A DNA stretch of 64,000 nucleotides from Selaginella moellendorffii (lineage: Eukaryota > Streptophyta > Lycopodiopsida > Selaginellales > Selaginellaceae): assembly GCF_000143415.4 (NCBI RefSeq), contig NW_003314271.1:1842806-1906805 (forward strand). The letters are read 5' to 3'. Under the pieces are notes generated by a model. The model made no database searches. It was given only the letters and a program-made list of their open reading frames with translations, and was not told the origin of the DNA. Both the position numbers and the translations under genes were made by a program. Shown here piece after piece: positions 1 to 10,554 of this stretch. The first letter of the stretch is position 1. Every line of letters begins with the position of its first letter.

Positions 1-584
1 CAGGTGGCCACCGGTCCTTCGTTGGCCTCCGTTGTTCTCCACCAAGACTTGGCATTATCTGCCAAGTATGGTTTTGCACATGGGACCTTCTCCGAGCTCG
101 GTAACCGTAACGCTCGGAAGTAGTCCTCCATATCGTAAAACCAATCCTCCACAACCTTATAGTCGTTCACTCCCTTGAACACCGGTGGGGGCTTTGGTTT
201 GTACTTGGGAACTGCCTGAGGGACTGATTCCACTTCGGTCTGTTCGACCTTGTCTGGTTTTGCCTCAGTCCCTGCCGAAGGGTCCGCACCTTCTGCGCTG
301 CCAGCATCCGCAGTCTTTCGCCTTTTCTTCCGTTTCTCGTCACGCTTTAGCTTGCGTACGAGAGTCTCCAGCAGGGCATTGGTCTGCGCCAATTGACCTT
401 CTAGAACGTCCAATCGAGCCTTGGACGACCGAACCTCGCCACCGGACTCCTGTTTGGAAGTTTCCTCACTAGAGTCCTCCTCATGCAAGGATTCCTCATC
501 CATAGCCTCTTGTTCGACCGGAGGCTCCAGCTCTGGCGGAGGTTCTGTCTCCGCCTGGGTTCGCTTACGCCCTGCCCTTGCCAT
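1..584 (-). CDS. Gag-like protein of a Ty3/gypsy-type retrotransposon (partial)
   Basis: This is the N-terminal part of a retroelement capsid protein; the frame stays open from the ATG at 584 down to base 1 and leaves the window. The predicted protein starts MARAGRKRTQAETEPPPELE. It has an acidic stretch (about residues 20-50), a coiled-coil-like segment (55-75), a basic KRDEKRKKRRK patch (about 76-86), then a globular region with PVFKGVNDYKVVEDW, DYFRAL and a KSWWR motif. Plant gypsy Gag proteins typically have this order and the W-W signature. A primer binding site and an LTR lie directly upstream on the same strand, which fixes the start and the identity. Pol would lie outside the window. 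No stop or frameshift is seen, so the copy may be young. High confidence in retroelement Gag, lower in the exact clade. Confidence 0.85.
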   Translation of the reverse strand, partial: MARAGRKRTQAETEPPPELEPPVEQEAMDEESLHEEDSSEETSKQESGGEVRSSKARLDVLEGQLAQTNALLETLVRKLKRDEKRKKRRKTADAGSAEGADPSAGTEAKPDKVEQTEVESVPQAVPKYKPKPPPVFKGVNDYKVVEDWFYDMEDYFRALRLPSSEKVPCAKPYLADNAKSWWRTTEANEGPVAT

Positions 585-628
585 CTCCCAGCAATCCGCC
601 TCTATCCTTCGCTAGAACTGAGGAGAAG

Positions 629-640
629 GCTCCGATACCA
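629..640 (-). other. Primer binding site for initiator tRNA-Met
   Basis: On the minus strand this reads TGGTATCGGAGC. It matches the usual plant retrotransposon site TGGTATCAGAGC (complement of the tRNA-iMet 3' end) at 11 of 12 positions. It sits 3 bases inside the LTR end and 44 bases before the Gag ATG. Confidence 0.85.
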
Positions 641-643
641 AAT

Positions 644-1791
644 TGTAAGCCACAAATTTTTCCTTTCCAATTTGCCAGCTTACCTCGCCTATCCGACCAA
701 CTCCGCCTTGGCTTGTGCTAAGTTCCCTCGCCAAGGTTCTCGCCTATGGTGCCAGCTCCTACTTGGTTTCAACTACTTACTGCACGAGCAACGGAGTGTT
801 AGCCATCCATCTACGGATTCCCAAATCTCTCCCAATCCCCCTCCCCGGGTTAGACTGGACTTAAGGTTCGGCTACACTCCCCGCAGGCACAAGCAGCCAA
901 GCACACCAAGCCTCCAGATTCCTAACACCCCAAGGTATCACAAGGCTTGATCATGGGACCCTCTAAATCCCAAGCCTTGGGTGCAGCACTTGCTTCGGGA
1001 CGTCGGGGCGAAACACCGTGGCCTAACGGCCCGGTATGGGTACCTCTACCCCCCCTCTTCCATCCCGAAGGAAAGGCCCAAGCCCCCGGAAGGGCGAGGA
1101 CCAATGAGCCACAAGGTACTCAAGTGGGGCACCACTCCACCTGAGCCGGGAGCACCGCAATCGGTTTCCCTTTCGGGAGTGGGAGCTGCTCTTGAGCACT
1201 TCCTTGGATGGCCCCTCCGGCACCAGCCAAGTCCATGCTCACTCCCACCCAAGGCCCCTCGGTCCCAGTCCCAACCTCAAGTCGGTTTGGAAGCCCAACT
1301 GGAGAGTCCCTTCTAAACTGGTTCCTGGACCTCACTATCCCTACTATACTTTTGGAACCCCCTGCAGCCCCCCCCCCCCTGGGAGACGCACGCTTTGGGC
1401 TTTCACCCCTTGACCCGTATTAGTATTTGGACTTAGTCTCTGGCTCGATCTCGGACCCGATTTCGGATCCGACTTCGGATTCGGGTTCGGACTCGATCAC
1501 GGACTTGATCTCGGACCCGATCTCGGACCCGACCTCGGACTCGACCTCGGACTCGGTCTCGGACCCGATTTCGGATCCGGACTCCGTCTCGAACTCGGTC
1601 TCGAACTCGGACTCGAACTCGGTCCCCGAGTCGGTCTCGGATTCGATTCCGGACTCTACCTCGAACTCGGTCCTAGAGTCGGTCTTGGACTCGATCCTCG
1701 ACTTGGTCCCATCCGATGAACTCTTTGTCACTTCGGTCAAGCTTTTGGGGATCCTTTAGCCTACGACATCTCGGGGAGTCGGTTCCTTACA
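644..1791 (-). repeat. 5' LTR of the gypsy-type element, about 1148 bp
   Basis: The ends are the inverted repeat TGTAAG...CTTACA (plus-strand view), with TG/CA termini. The inner end abuts the primer binding site. The outer end is followed by AGTAT, which should reappear as the target duplication beyond the other LTR. Read on the minus strand, the U3 side holds a long array of GAGTCCGAG-like hexamers (about 1425-1740), a C/G homopolymer near 1369-1378, and GC-rich unique sequence. The ORFs in the array on both strands are low-complexity Ser/Asp and Glu/Ser frames and not genes. Confidence 0.8.
1425..1740. repeat. Degenerate hexamer array inside the LTR
   Basis: The region is built almost entirely from permutations of CTCGGA, CTCGAC and CTCGAT (minus strand GAGTCC and GAGATC). 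The array has no period longer than about 6-12 bases and lies in the U3 part of the LTR, where promoter and enhancer repeats are expected. Confidence 0.8.
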
Positions 1792-2795
1792 AGTATATGG
1801 ACTTTCAACATTTAGATTAGGATGGTTATTTGCCTTTTCTTCGGTATATGTATGTCACAAGGGTGTAAAGTTTTGTTAATGCTTCACCATATAAACTCCT
1901 ATATGGTTATAATTCAATATTACTAATGGAATTAAGTTTACCTTTGCAATTGCCACAAGCTACCGATGCTAAATCTTAGAATTAATATTTGACAAGCATT
2001 CTTTCACTTGTTTGAGCAGAGTCTACCAAACACCTAGGCCACATACAAATGGGACAACAATAGTGTTATAACTCCTATCATTATCCATTTATAGAATATA
2101 AAGTAAATGACTTGGTATTAATCTATTTTTCTAATCTTACGGTATATGGTTTATCTAAAGGGTTTTTTGCTTAGTGGAAGGGATTATATTGGGTGTTGCG
2201 ACAAGTTGAACCTCAAGTTTATGAGGTTTGGCATGATATCCAACAAGTTGACCTTTCAGAAATTATGCATCAACAGCAAAAATGCTTCTTACAAAGGAAT
2301 CAAGAACAATTAATACCACTTATAAACCCATTGGTGCCTCTTGATGTTCTTCCAAATTTTGGCCTATCCATTATAAAACCCTAACTGTTTTCTATCATTC
2401 AGAAAGGAGGGAATGATATAAGGTCCAAATGTACAACTATAGTGCCATATATTAATATTAGTGTAGTGGATTTTTGATAGCTATTAGATTGGTTTCAATT
2501 TAAATTGTATATAAACTAGATTTTTTGGGCTAATTGATATATACATTTCTATATTCCAAAATTAGAAGTAAGTTAAGTAGTTTTCAATATAAAATACATA
2601 ATGTGAGAGTGTATAAATAATAACAACTCAGTCTCTGTTAAAATTAATATTTTAAAAACAATATAAATTTTAAATTGTAATTAGGTAATTTGATCCATGG
2701 CATTACTTCTACAGAAACAGATGATCAACTAATCTTTTCCTCATGATTTCCTTGACTCACGGCCAATGAGATCCCTGCTAGTATGGGTTGGTTTG
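1792..2795. other. AT-rich spacer with repeat debris
   Basis: No gene is supported. A 64-codon open frame at 2193-2384 (plus; no ATG, opens with TTG) is followed by a purine-rich run AGAAAGGAGGGAA at about 2399. After that comes TGATATAAGGTCC, the arrangement expected at the 3' end of an LTR element (end of pol, polypurine tract, LTR start). The protein piece was not recognised. The sequence after the purine tract recurs in inverted orientation at about 25270-25385 and 25860-26055. Confidence 0.5.
2402..2565 (+). repeat. Dispersed AT-rich repeat, copy 1 (putative LTR start)
   Basis: Shares blocks such as AAGGTCCAAATGTACA, TAATATTAGTGTAGTGG and TTGGTTTCAATTTAAAT with the reverse complements of about 25270-25385 and 25860-26055. 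A purine tract sits directly before it, so it may be the beginning of an LTR. The boundaries are approximate. Confidence 0.55.
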
Positions 2796-3502
2796 TCACA
2801 GAACTTTCATCGTCATGCCCATGTCCCCAAGTGGACACTTGACCCATACAAAGTGCCGGTAAGTCTCTATAAAGTCAGTACATTTCTTGCGCAATGTTAG
2901 AGACCCCCTACCTCCTGGTTGGATCTTGGATTGGGCCTGTGAGGCGATCACAATCCATTCGATCCCAGCCTCGAGGCTGATGTCGTACACGTCTGGAACC
3001 GTGCTGATCAAAAGGTCCATGGAACTGGAGCTTTGCTTGAACAGGAAATACCCAAAACCCTTGAAAGCATCGCACTTGTGGAAAACCGGGAAGATGCCGA
3101 TTGCTCCTCTTGGAAATCCCCGATCTCTTCCACTCTACCGCAGGAACTCGACATGACACAGCGAAACTCGCTCGCGTTTGCCACCACCACACTGTCCGGA
3201 AACACCAGGCAAACCAGTGCCGTACAGCCACCTTGAGATGATCATCGTCAACCCAAGTCTCTTTGACCCAAGAGATCGTGATCTTCTCGACCCAGCCGAG
3301 TTAATTCCCTTTGTCCCTTTCGAGTTTTCATCAATCTCAAACGCATCACGCAAGTCCTTGCGGTCGCCCAGGGATTCGTAAAGCTTTCGCAGCTCGCCAT
3401 GGAAGTATCTCGTGCAAAACCGTAAGCCTTTTCTCCTTCATACAAAGCCAAGAAGCCGCACACCAATTTCGAATGACGATCGAATCTTGATCCAGTAGCC
3501 AT
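2796..3502 (-). pseudogene. Frameshifted relic of an unrecognised protein-coding gene
   Basis: Protein-like sequence is spread over all three minus-strand frames in a consistent order. First comes MATGSRFDRHSKLVCGFLAL, then RYFHGELRKLYESLGDRKDL, then LKVAVRHWFAWCF, then PDSVVVANASEF. After another shift come GFPRGAIGIFPVFHKCDAF and SMDLLISTVPDVYDISLEAG. The frame ends at the stop near 2796. The frame changes near 3420, 3195 and 3110 have no convincing splice sites, so they look like single-base indels. Composition is GC-rich like the neighbouring genes. The family was not recognised. It could alternatively be an active gene with sequencing errors or very short introns. Confidence 0.45.
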
Positions 3503-3693
3503 TATCAGAGCTAACTGAAAGCTTTATATTCAAACAGAAACCCTAAGCGCCACCTTTCCTTTAACGTAAAATTTACAGTTTTCGCTAGCTTTTGTCTTTC
3601 TCTGCATGAAGATCATAGCGTCACCTGAGGCTATCTCCATGGAGGCAGCTGTGAGCAAAGAAACAAAAAAAAACAGAAAAGCGTGCCTGTGTG

Positions 3694-6600
3694 TTAATAG
3701 TAGAAGTTTGGACGTGGTTGGCGATTTCGTTTCCGTTTGCGTTTTTTTTCATACGGGCTTCTTGATTTTTTTCGTCGTTTAGAACTTACTCCTTTGTCTC
3801 CCCAGATCGGGCTCCTTCTGGAATTTGGCGGCGAGCGCGACCGTCTCTCCAAGTATGGCGATGGCGATCGGCTTATAAACGACGTAAGCTGGCTTCGCAT
3901 CTGGTAATCCTCCTCGCTGGTTAGTGGAAGAGGACCAGTGCTTGTGGATCTCAACCTGTGTAAGACCTCCACAAAAAAGTTTTAGAATGTGGAGGAAACA
4001 TCCTCGATCAAGTACCTGTTCCATGGAGGCACGAAGTATCTCTTGGACAAAGGATTGTGGAGAACCAGATCGCGGAGAGTGAGCGCCGAGATCACGGGCG
4101 AGTCTGTAATAGATACACACAAACCAGTCGATATCGTGTTTGTAATCGGAATTGGATTACCTGGATACTCTTCTACGAAGCTCAAGCTGGCTCGTGTCTT
4201 GAGACTATACCTGCGGGGGGTTAAGGGAACAAGCCAGTTGTTGCGTCTTGCGCAAGAAAGTTTTCTTACTTGGATGCTCTTCGTCCTACAAGCGCTCGGA
4301 TGAAAGTGTTCTCGCCAAGTTCTAGCATCTTGTGCCTCATGAGAGCGTTCTGCTTTCTCAAACGAGCAATCTCAACGTCCTTCTTCTGGCCACCTGCAGG
4401 CATGTAACTTAGAATCCATCCAAAAAAGAGCGTTTACTGCGTTTACTTCTCTTCCTTGCTTTAAGTTATCGTGAGACTCTGATGTGGTGGACGATGACAA
4501 TACCGGCCCTCAAGGTATTTTGATAGGCACGAGCTTTCATGGGATCAACACGTAAAATTAAGTAAAACTGCTGCACAGAACCTGCCTGCACGAAAAATCG
4601 AGAAGATGGTCTCTTTATGACACCGTCGAGAAAAAAGAGAAGAAAATCAACACTTACAGATTTAGTCTCGCCGTCTACTCGCATTAGTGTCCAAAACAGC
4701 CCAGTCTCGGGCCATTTCAAATTACAATCCCCGAGAACTATTTCGATCATACTTACTATCCTCCTCCTGCGAGAAAATCGACAAAAAAAAATATATCAAT
4801 GTCCCTGGCTAAAGAGAAGCTTACACTTGTGAAGGAAACAAACAACAACATATCGTCGAAAGACAGTTAGCAAAGGCGCTTCCAGACCAGCTGCACAAGA
4901 AAGAAGTTCTTACCATAAAAACAAAAACACTTTCACGTACCTGGAAAGAATCTGATTCACCATTTTGATTGTATCTAGATACTCCTCGTCGCTAACATAC
5001 TCTTCAAGCCTCGACGTCTTATACAAATCTGCCGGATCAAACGCTCCGTTGGTGCCAGAGCAGCAGGCTGCAGGATAAATTCCATAGTCAGATACGAACG
5101 AAATAAAAGGAAAAAAGTATGCAACTTACTACCACCAGCAGCGACGAACTGGCACGCAATAACAATGGGGTCCTGTTCCTCATAATAGCTTGACGCTTGC
5201 AACAGGTCGGCTGTAAGCTTCTTAGGACCGTCCTTGGAACCGAACTTTTCCACCAGTTCTCGCAACACATAGGAAGGATGGACGTACTCGATCTCCGACA
5301 TGCACACCGGACACCTGAAAAAAAAAAAAGTTTTGACGTTTAAGAAGCATGAGAAAGACATGACAACAAAAACGAAACACTTACAGCTTCGAGCGGCTCA
5401 TCTTTCTCCGTAGGCAGGAGTGACAAAACGCATGCCCGCAGTCGATTTCCACGGCGTACTTGAGCAGCTTGTGGCAGATTGAGCAGTCCAGGAAACTTAT
5501 GGGCTTCTCCTGACGCTTTTGAAGCTCCAGCTTCTCTTTCTGCTCCCTCGTCAACTTTCCTCTCCTTGCCTTCTCCTTTTGCTTCTTCTTATCTTCATGT
5601 TCCAGCTCTTCCTTGGCCTTCTTTGCTTCTTCCTTGGCCTCCCTCTGCTGGAACCATTGCTCCCTGTGCCTCTCGACAGCCTTATTCAACTCGTTCTTCC
5701 TTTCCTCGGAGAGTCCCCGCTTCTTCTTGCTTTTCTTCCCTGCTGGATGCTTGCGAGAAAATAAAGGAAAGCAAAGCCATCCGCCGGACTTAGCTTTCTT
5801 CTGCTTCGGAACTTTTTTCTTCACGGGCTTCTCGGGCTTCTTAACTTCCAGCTTAACTTCAGGCTTTTTCTCGGGCTTCTTCTCGGGCTTCTTCTCGGGC
5901 TTCTCAGGCTTCTTCTCGGGCATTTCAGGTTTCTTTTGCTTCTTGACCTGCACACTCTCCACACTCGACGCCTCGGACCTCGCAGGACTTGGAGTGGTCG
6001 GTCTACTCGTTGGTCGACTTGGAGGCCGGCTACTCGCTCTACTACTCCCTCTACTACTCGCCTTGCTACTTCCTTTGCTGCTATCACTTTCTACAGGCTT
6101 CTGGATCTTCACTTCCGGAGGCTTTTGCTTTTGCTTTTGCTTCCGCGGCTTCTTGGAGGACGAGAAGAAAGGCCAACACAAGCGTGGCTTTCCCGGTGGC
6201 CTTGGAGCCTTCGGGGCCTTCGGGGCCTTTGGAGCCTTTGGAGCCTTGACTTTCTGAGGCTTTGGAGACGATGGTGGTGACTTGGGCCTGTCTCGCTTTG
6301 GTGACTTTTCTCTTTTCTTCTTGCCTGCTTTTGGAGACGACGGACCCGAGCCAAAGCCACACAATCCCAGACCAGATGAGCGAACGTCCGCCGGCTCGGA
6401 CCGAGAAGGGGCTGCTGGCATGTTGTGCTTACCCTGGTACAAAGGATTGTCCTTGATCTCAAACCTCCGAAATAGCGGATTCCGAATCATACAGGAACGC
6501 CCTACGCTGTTGAAGACTGCCCGGATCCAAAGGTAGAAACCAGCTGCTCCTTTCAAGTCAGCCCGACCATCGAGTGTTTTCCCTGAAAGAAAAAACCCCA

Positions 6601-6780
6601 AGAACACATAAGTTTCAGCAAGAAAAACTATGATCGTTCTAATGTCTAATGGAGAAAACGAGCTCGAGAGCTCGAGAAAAGAGGAAATCCTAAATGTAGC
6701 CCACCGTCTAGTTGTGCCCGTCGAGTTACAAGATCCGGCGCATGGCTACACTCGCATTCGCAGCGTACGAGATGCAACAT
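3694..6780 (-). CDS. RING-finger protein with Lys/Pro-rich N-terminus and Arg/Ser-rich C-terminus
   Basis: Model, minus strand: 6780-6705, 6582-5385, 5314-5130, 5067-4941, 4890-4825, 4766-4658, 4585-4504, 4393-4270, 4210-4161, 4103-4016, 3955-3694; 788 codons, all junctions GT..AG and in phase. Probably an E3 ubiquitin ligase, inferred from a C3HC4 RING: Cys392, Cys395, Cys407, His409, Cys412, Cys415, Cys426, Cys429. Before the RING lie KAPKAPKAPK and EKKPEKPEKKPEKK repeats, a Ser-rich region and two copies of a 'W-C-F/P-x-F-S-x-K' motif (LCWPFFSSSKK and WLCFPLFSRK). After it come a coiled coil (KKDVEIARLRKQNALMRHK) and an RS/RK-rich tail (RRSRSPPNSRRSP), suggesting a nuclear role. Exon 5 (66 nt) is phase-neutral and may be skipped. 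The first exon is the least certain. An alternative reading is two genes: RING part ending at a stop at 4823-4821, and a separate RS-tail gene. The family beyond RING was not recognised. Confidence 0.7.
4825..4890 (-). other. Possible cassette exon in the RING gene
   Basis: This 66-base exon has an acceptor TTGTGCAG and a donor at ACAAGT|GTAAGC. Its length is a multiple of three, and the flanking exons also join in frame without it. If the donor is ignored the frame instead stops at 4823-4821, giving a short RING isoform. Confidence 0.4.
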
Positions 6781-7127
6781 AGGGCCCTACGCATCATCGT
6801 ACCTCGCGCCTCAGCCGGATTGAAGAATGCGGGAACGAGATCGCGCTCTCTACGCCATCGCCGCACTGCCACTGCCGCTGCCGCCTACGCCATCGCCGCC
6901 GGGCGCCCAGCATTGGGACGAAGCGTCACTTCCGCCCTCACGCTTCAGCTGAAAGAACTTTTAGGGCTCCTAAGGTCACTTCCTTTCCCGTTTACATGTC
7001 ATAGTAAGCAAATAACACGTCAGCTTGTTTACCTTTACATGTTAGCACATGTCAGACAGAACATCCAATCACAAGTTGACACGTCACTTTTATGTTCATC
7101 ACAATGTCATAACCGCGTTTTCCACTT
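6781..7127. other. Spacer between the RING gene start and the S16 stop
   Basis: No gene seen. It should hold the RING gene promoter and the S16 3' end, both on the minus strand. The open frames here are short and lack family resemblance. Confidence 0.5.
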
Positions 7128-7680
7128 CTACTTGGATTGTTCCTCCGGAGAGGAGGAACTGGGCCTCTCCTTCTTCTTGTAAGCGTCTCCCAGCCTCGCC
7201 GCTAGCCTCTCCCGCCGCGCGTCGCGCTTCTCCTGGAGCAATTGCCGCTTCTTCTTGTCCGCCTCGTTCATCGCCGCGACAACCTTGGCGGCCTCGTCCT
7301 TGGACATGAGCTGCGGCCGCGGCGGCGCTGGGAAAATCCCCACTTTCCACAGCAAATGCTGGACGATCTCGGTGGGCTGCGCTCCAACCGAGATCCAATA
7401 CCTGGAAACCAAACAGCGATCGAGCCCTGGAGAAATCTAGCGCCATTCTTACTTGATCCTATCGATTTTCATCCCAATGCGCTTGAGCCCATCTTGCCCT
7501 GGAGAAGATCATCGCTGGAGACACTCACAGAGACGGAAATCCAGTACCTGGCAAGGGATTGTAGTAGCCCAGGACCTCGACATGCCTCCCGTTGCGCGGG
7601 GAGCGCGCATCGGCGGCGTAGATGCGGTAGAATGGGAGATTGCGGCCCCCAAATCTCGCGAGCCTCAGCCTCACCACCAT
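7128..7680 (-). CDS. RPS16: Ribosomal protein S16, nuclear gene for an organellar ribosome
   Basis: Component of the small subunit of mitochondrial and/or plastid ribosomes. Exons (minus): 7680-7548, 7498-7453, 7401-7128; 150 residues. The bacterial-type S16 core spans about residues 1-90: [60 protein letters not shown] and the [10 protein letters not shown] helix. It is followed by a lysine-rich tail ([20 protein letters not shown] and on). There is no N-terminal extension; the protein begins at the first residue of the core, as in angiosperm mitochondrial RPS16, which is known to be imported without a cleaved presequence. Selaginella plastid genomes lack rps16, so this protein may serve both organelles (inference). 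It shares a 54-bp head-to-head spacer with the next gene. Confidence 0.93.
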
Positions 7681-7734
7681 TGCCCTAGCTCCAAGGGTTT
7701 TTAGGGTTTTTAGAGGGGGAGAGATGCGAGCGCC
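7681..7734. promoter_or_regulatory. 54-bp bidirectional promoter/5' UTR region with telo-box
   Basis: The ATG codons of S16 (minus) and the conserved gene at 7735 (plus) are only 54 bases apart. The spacer contains AAACCCTAA on the minus strand (7701-7709). This is the telo-box common in plant ribosomal-protein and translation gene promoters. A second imperfect AAACCC lies beside it. The core promoters must overlap the 5' ends of the coding regions or lie within this spacer. Confidence 0.65.
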
Positions 7735-10554
7735 ATGAGCTTCTTGCTGCGGAGCTCCTTCCAGGCATCGCAGGAGCAGCCTGCGGTAGATGCCAAGCAG
7801 GAATTTCGCGGCGGCGTCACGAATCTTGGCCTCGAGCAGCAGATCCAGGCTCCGGGTGATCTCAAGGAGGCAATGCAAGCGAGGCCGAGGACGCGGATCC
7901 CAGTCCAGGGCCACGCGGATGTATCGAGCAACGAGGGATCCGTGCTTGTTCCTGGAAGTAAGCTGTTCATGGTCATGGATTATCCTCGCTCACTTTTCTT
8001 TGCAGAGGAGCTTCCGAATGAATGGAGCGCGGCACCAGATTTGACGCATCTCAGCCATTTGGATCGTGGATTCGTTTTTCCTGGTGAGTGTTTCTTGATT
8101 TCCTTCGCTAGAGCTTGAGAAATTCTTTGCTTTGCAGGTGAACAAATCAAAGTCTTTGTCACGGTCTCCTCTCGCGACCTCACAGTTCCCGAGATTATCA
8201 CTCCCTTCAAGGTTGCTGCGGTGATCAACAAGAACGCTTTGCTCAAAGCCAATCCCGTCGCCGGCGAAGTTCTCGAATCGAATGCCGGCGAATCACTTCG
8301 CGAGGAATGGCACAAGAAGAAGAGCGCGCAGCTCCTCGAAAGCTTCCAAAGGTCCCATTTTTACGTGAGCGTTATCAACGAGAACAAGGTGGACGAGTCC
8401 GACCAGCACGACGAAGCTGAGAGTGTGGTTCCAGTAGTGGTGGAAAGAGATGGATTCGACCCTGTTGCAGCTGGAGGAATCGCGAGACGAGCCATCACCT
8501 CTTGCGCTCTTGCGAACGGAGACATTGTGGTATGCACCGAACTTTCGACTCAATTCTTTTCGAAATTGCTCATTGATAAGATGGCAGGGTACAGGTTATG
8601 CTGGAAGTGACAGTGGTGGTTCCACGCTCGATCACGCACGAGGCGGTCCTCGAGGTCCTACAGTACGAGCAACACAGCTCTCCCATGTCGGCTTCCAAGA
8701 CGATTCCCAAGGACTTGGATCCAGCGCAGGATCTTTTGCACTGGCTGCTGCCTCTGGATAGGAACGCGTTCACGACGCAGCAATCGTCCGCTGTCCCGGC
8801 AGCAAACGCTGCCACTGGTACGCAGAGGCTTTCATTCGGAGCTGCCAACTCAACGCTTTTCTCGTTCGGTCACTTGAGATCGTCTTCGGCTGGTTCTTTG
8901 CCTCCAGTTGCTCCGGCCGCAGCTCCTGCGGCAGTTCCACCGTATCCACCATCTGCACTAAACACTGCTCCAGGGGAATGGAACAAGCTGTATCCGGAGA
9001 AAGATCTTGGCTCCGAAGAAGTTGGAAGCGAAGGATTGCTCTCTTTCCGGGGTGTACCGCTGGAACCTCAGCGCTTTTCCGCTCACTGTGGATTGGAAGG
9101 CCTTTACGTACCTGGAAAACGATGGTGCAAGAAGATATCCGTCGTACAACCTTTACGGATCAATTCATACTCCGCAGATTGCAACGCCGAAGATCTCATT
9201 TGCGTCCTTATTGAGGTTCGTTTTTAGTTTGAACTTTCGTTCTCATTTGCCTCCCTTTTTTTCCTGCAGAACGTTCTTCCTTCTGACATGTCCGATGTCT
9301 GTATTTATATTGATTCAATTAGTATCATATGCCAAGCGACTAGCCCCGGTGCAGTTTCACAGCCAATTCCTGTTTCATGCGTGGAAACTGGCGAAGATGA
9401 CAAACTCCCAAATCTATGTCTCAGGTTTGAATGTTTTACTTGTTTAGTCTCTCTCATGGAAATACTCCTTTTTGCAGAACCGGAGAACAACATTCATTTA
9501 TTTTGAGACCCACGAGTTCGCTACTGAAGGTAGAAAGTTCTGGCAAACAGAGTTATTCTACTCCTCGACAAGCAAAAGAAGCATCTGATGGCGGGAGTTA
9601 TGCAGTTCTAGTGGCCTGTCATTGTAGTCACACTCGTAAGTTCTAGTTATGGCGTTCGATCTTAGCATTAACTTGTTATCTGATACCAGACTCGAGATTT
9701 TATTTGAAACACTCGCTGAAGTGGAAACCACGACCCGCGAGGGACCTTCTTGTTTCAGTCTCGCTGGAGAGCAGCACGCCAACTGGAGTTCCAAGTGAAG
9801 CTCTCCCCCAGCTCAAGTCACAGGTAGACAGTTTCAAGTTATTTGCCTTCACTGGAACTTTTCTCCAGGTCGTGACAGTCCAAGCCACAAACCTTACATC
9901 CAGAGAACTTGACTTGACACTTTTAGCTCCAAGCACTTTGGCATGCGCACCAGTATCAGTGACTCCAGTAACAACAAACGCAGCTAAGAAATCACCCGTA
10001 GGGAACTCGCACAGCTTCCGTGAAGAACAAGAGAAAGCTCGGAAGAATTTTAGATCCATGTCAATGCCTCCTGGACGAGAAAAACCGAAGGTCAAAGAAG
10101 CAGAACAAGCGAAAGAAGCCGAAGAGTCGTCAAAGAGAACGAGAGAGAGAAGAGTTTCCGCTGCTGAGATAGTAGCGGAGAACAGCCCTGCAAGGACTCA
10201 TTTGTGGCTGCAAAGTACTGTTCCACTCGGGTAAGTTTCTCTCGATGGTCTTTCAAGCTTATCTCGTGTTTCTCTTTGGATTCTTTGTCTCACGAGAGTG
10301 AGCTTTTGATACAGGCGACTTCCTGCGCATTCAACCACGGTTGTGAAGTGCGATTTGCTCCCGCTCGCCGATGGGATCATCACTCTGGACACTCTTCATT
10401 TGGCCTCAAAGGATCGCGGTAAGCTTCCAAGTTTTCTTTTTGCTTCGTGCGTGGAGGGAGTTCTTAGACTCTTGTTCTTTCTTTTTTTCCAGAGACATTG
10501 TTTGTTCCTATCAATCCTCTCCAGATACATTCATCGTCGGGAATTTCCAAGTAA
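7735..10554 (+). CDS. Conserved plant protein, possibly TRAPPII-associated (TRIPP-like)
   Basis: Exons: 7735-8083, 8138-8529, 8595-9215, 9270-9424, 9478-9635, 9690-9823, 9869-10230, 10315-10418, 10493-10554; 778 residues, every junction GT..AG and in phase. No signal peptide or membrane segment. The sequence has the conserved blocks of a single-copy plant family: [71 protein letters not shown], then beta-rich segments such as [20 protein letters not shown]. These resemble the C-terminal beta domains of TRAPP-complex trafficking subunits. From memory the closest named relative is Arabidopsis TRIPP (TRAPP-interacting plant protein), which would place it in Golgi/post-Golgi traffic. That name is inference; conservation of the gene is much surer. 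Divergent neighbour of S16. Confidence 0.75.

Noticed and set aside
1420-1759. Open frames of over 100 codons on both strands (Glu/Ser and Asp/Ser repeats)
   Set aside because: They are translations of the hexamer array in the LTR; both strands are open at once and have no start context or domain.
4798-4869. Small plus-strand ORF (MSLAKEKLTLVKETNNNISS)
   Set aside because: Overlaps a minus-strand intron/exon with correct phase; too short and no support.
5479-6462. Several plus-strand frames up to 214 codons rich in Phe/Leu/Ser
   Set aside because: They mirror the Lys/Pro/Glu-rich exon of the minus-strand RING gene; the minus frame has splice sites and a RING.
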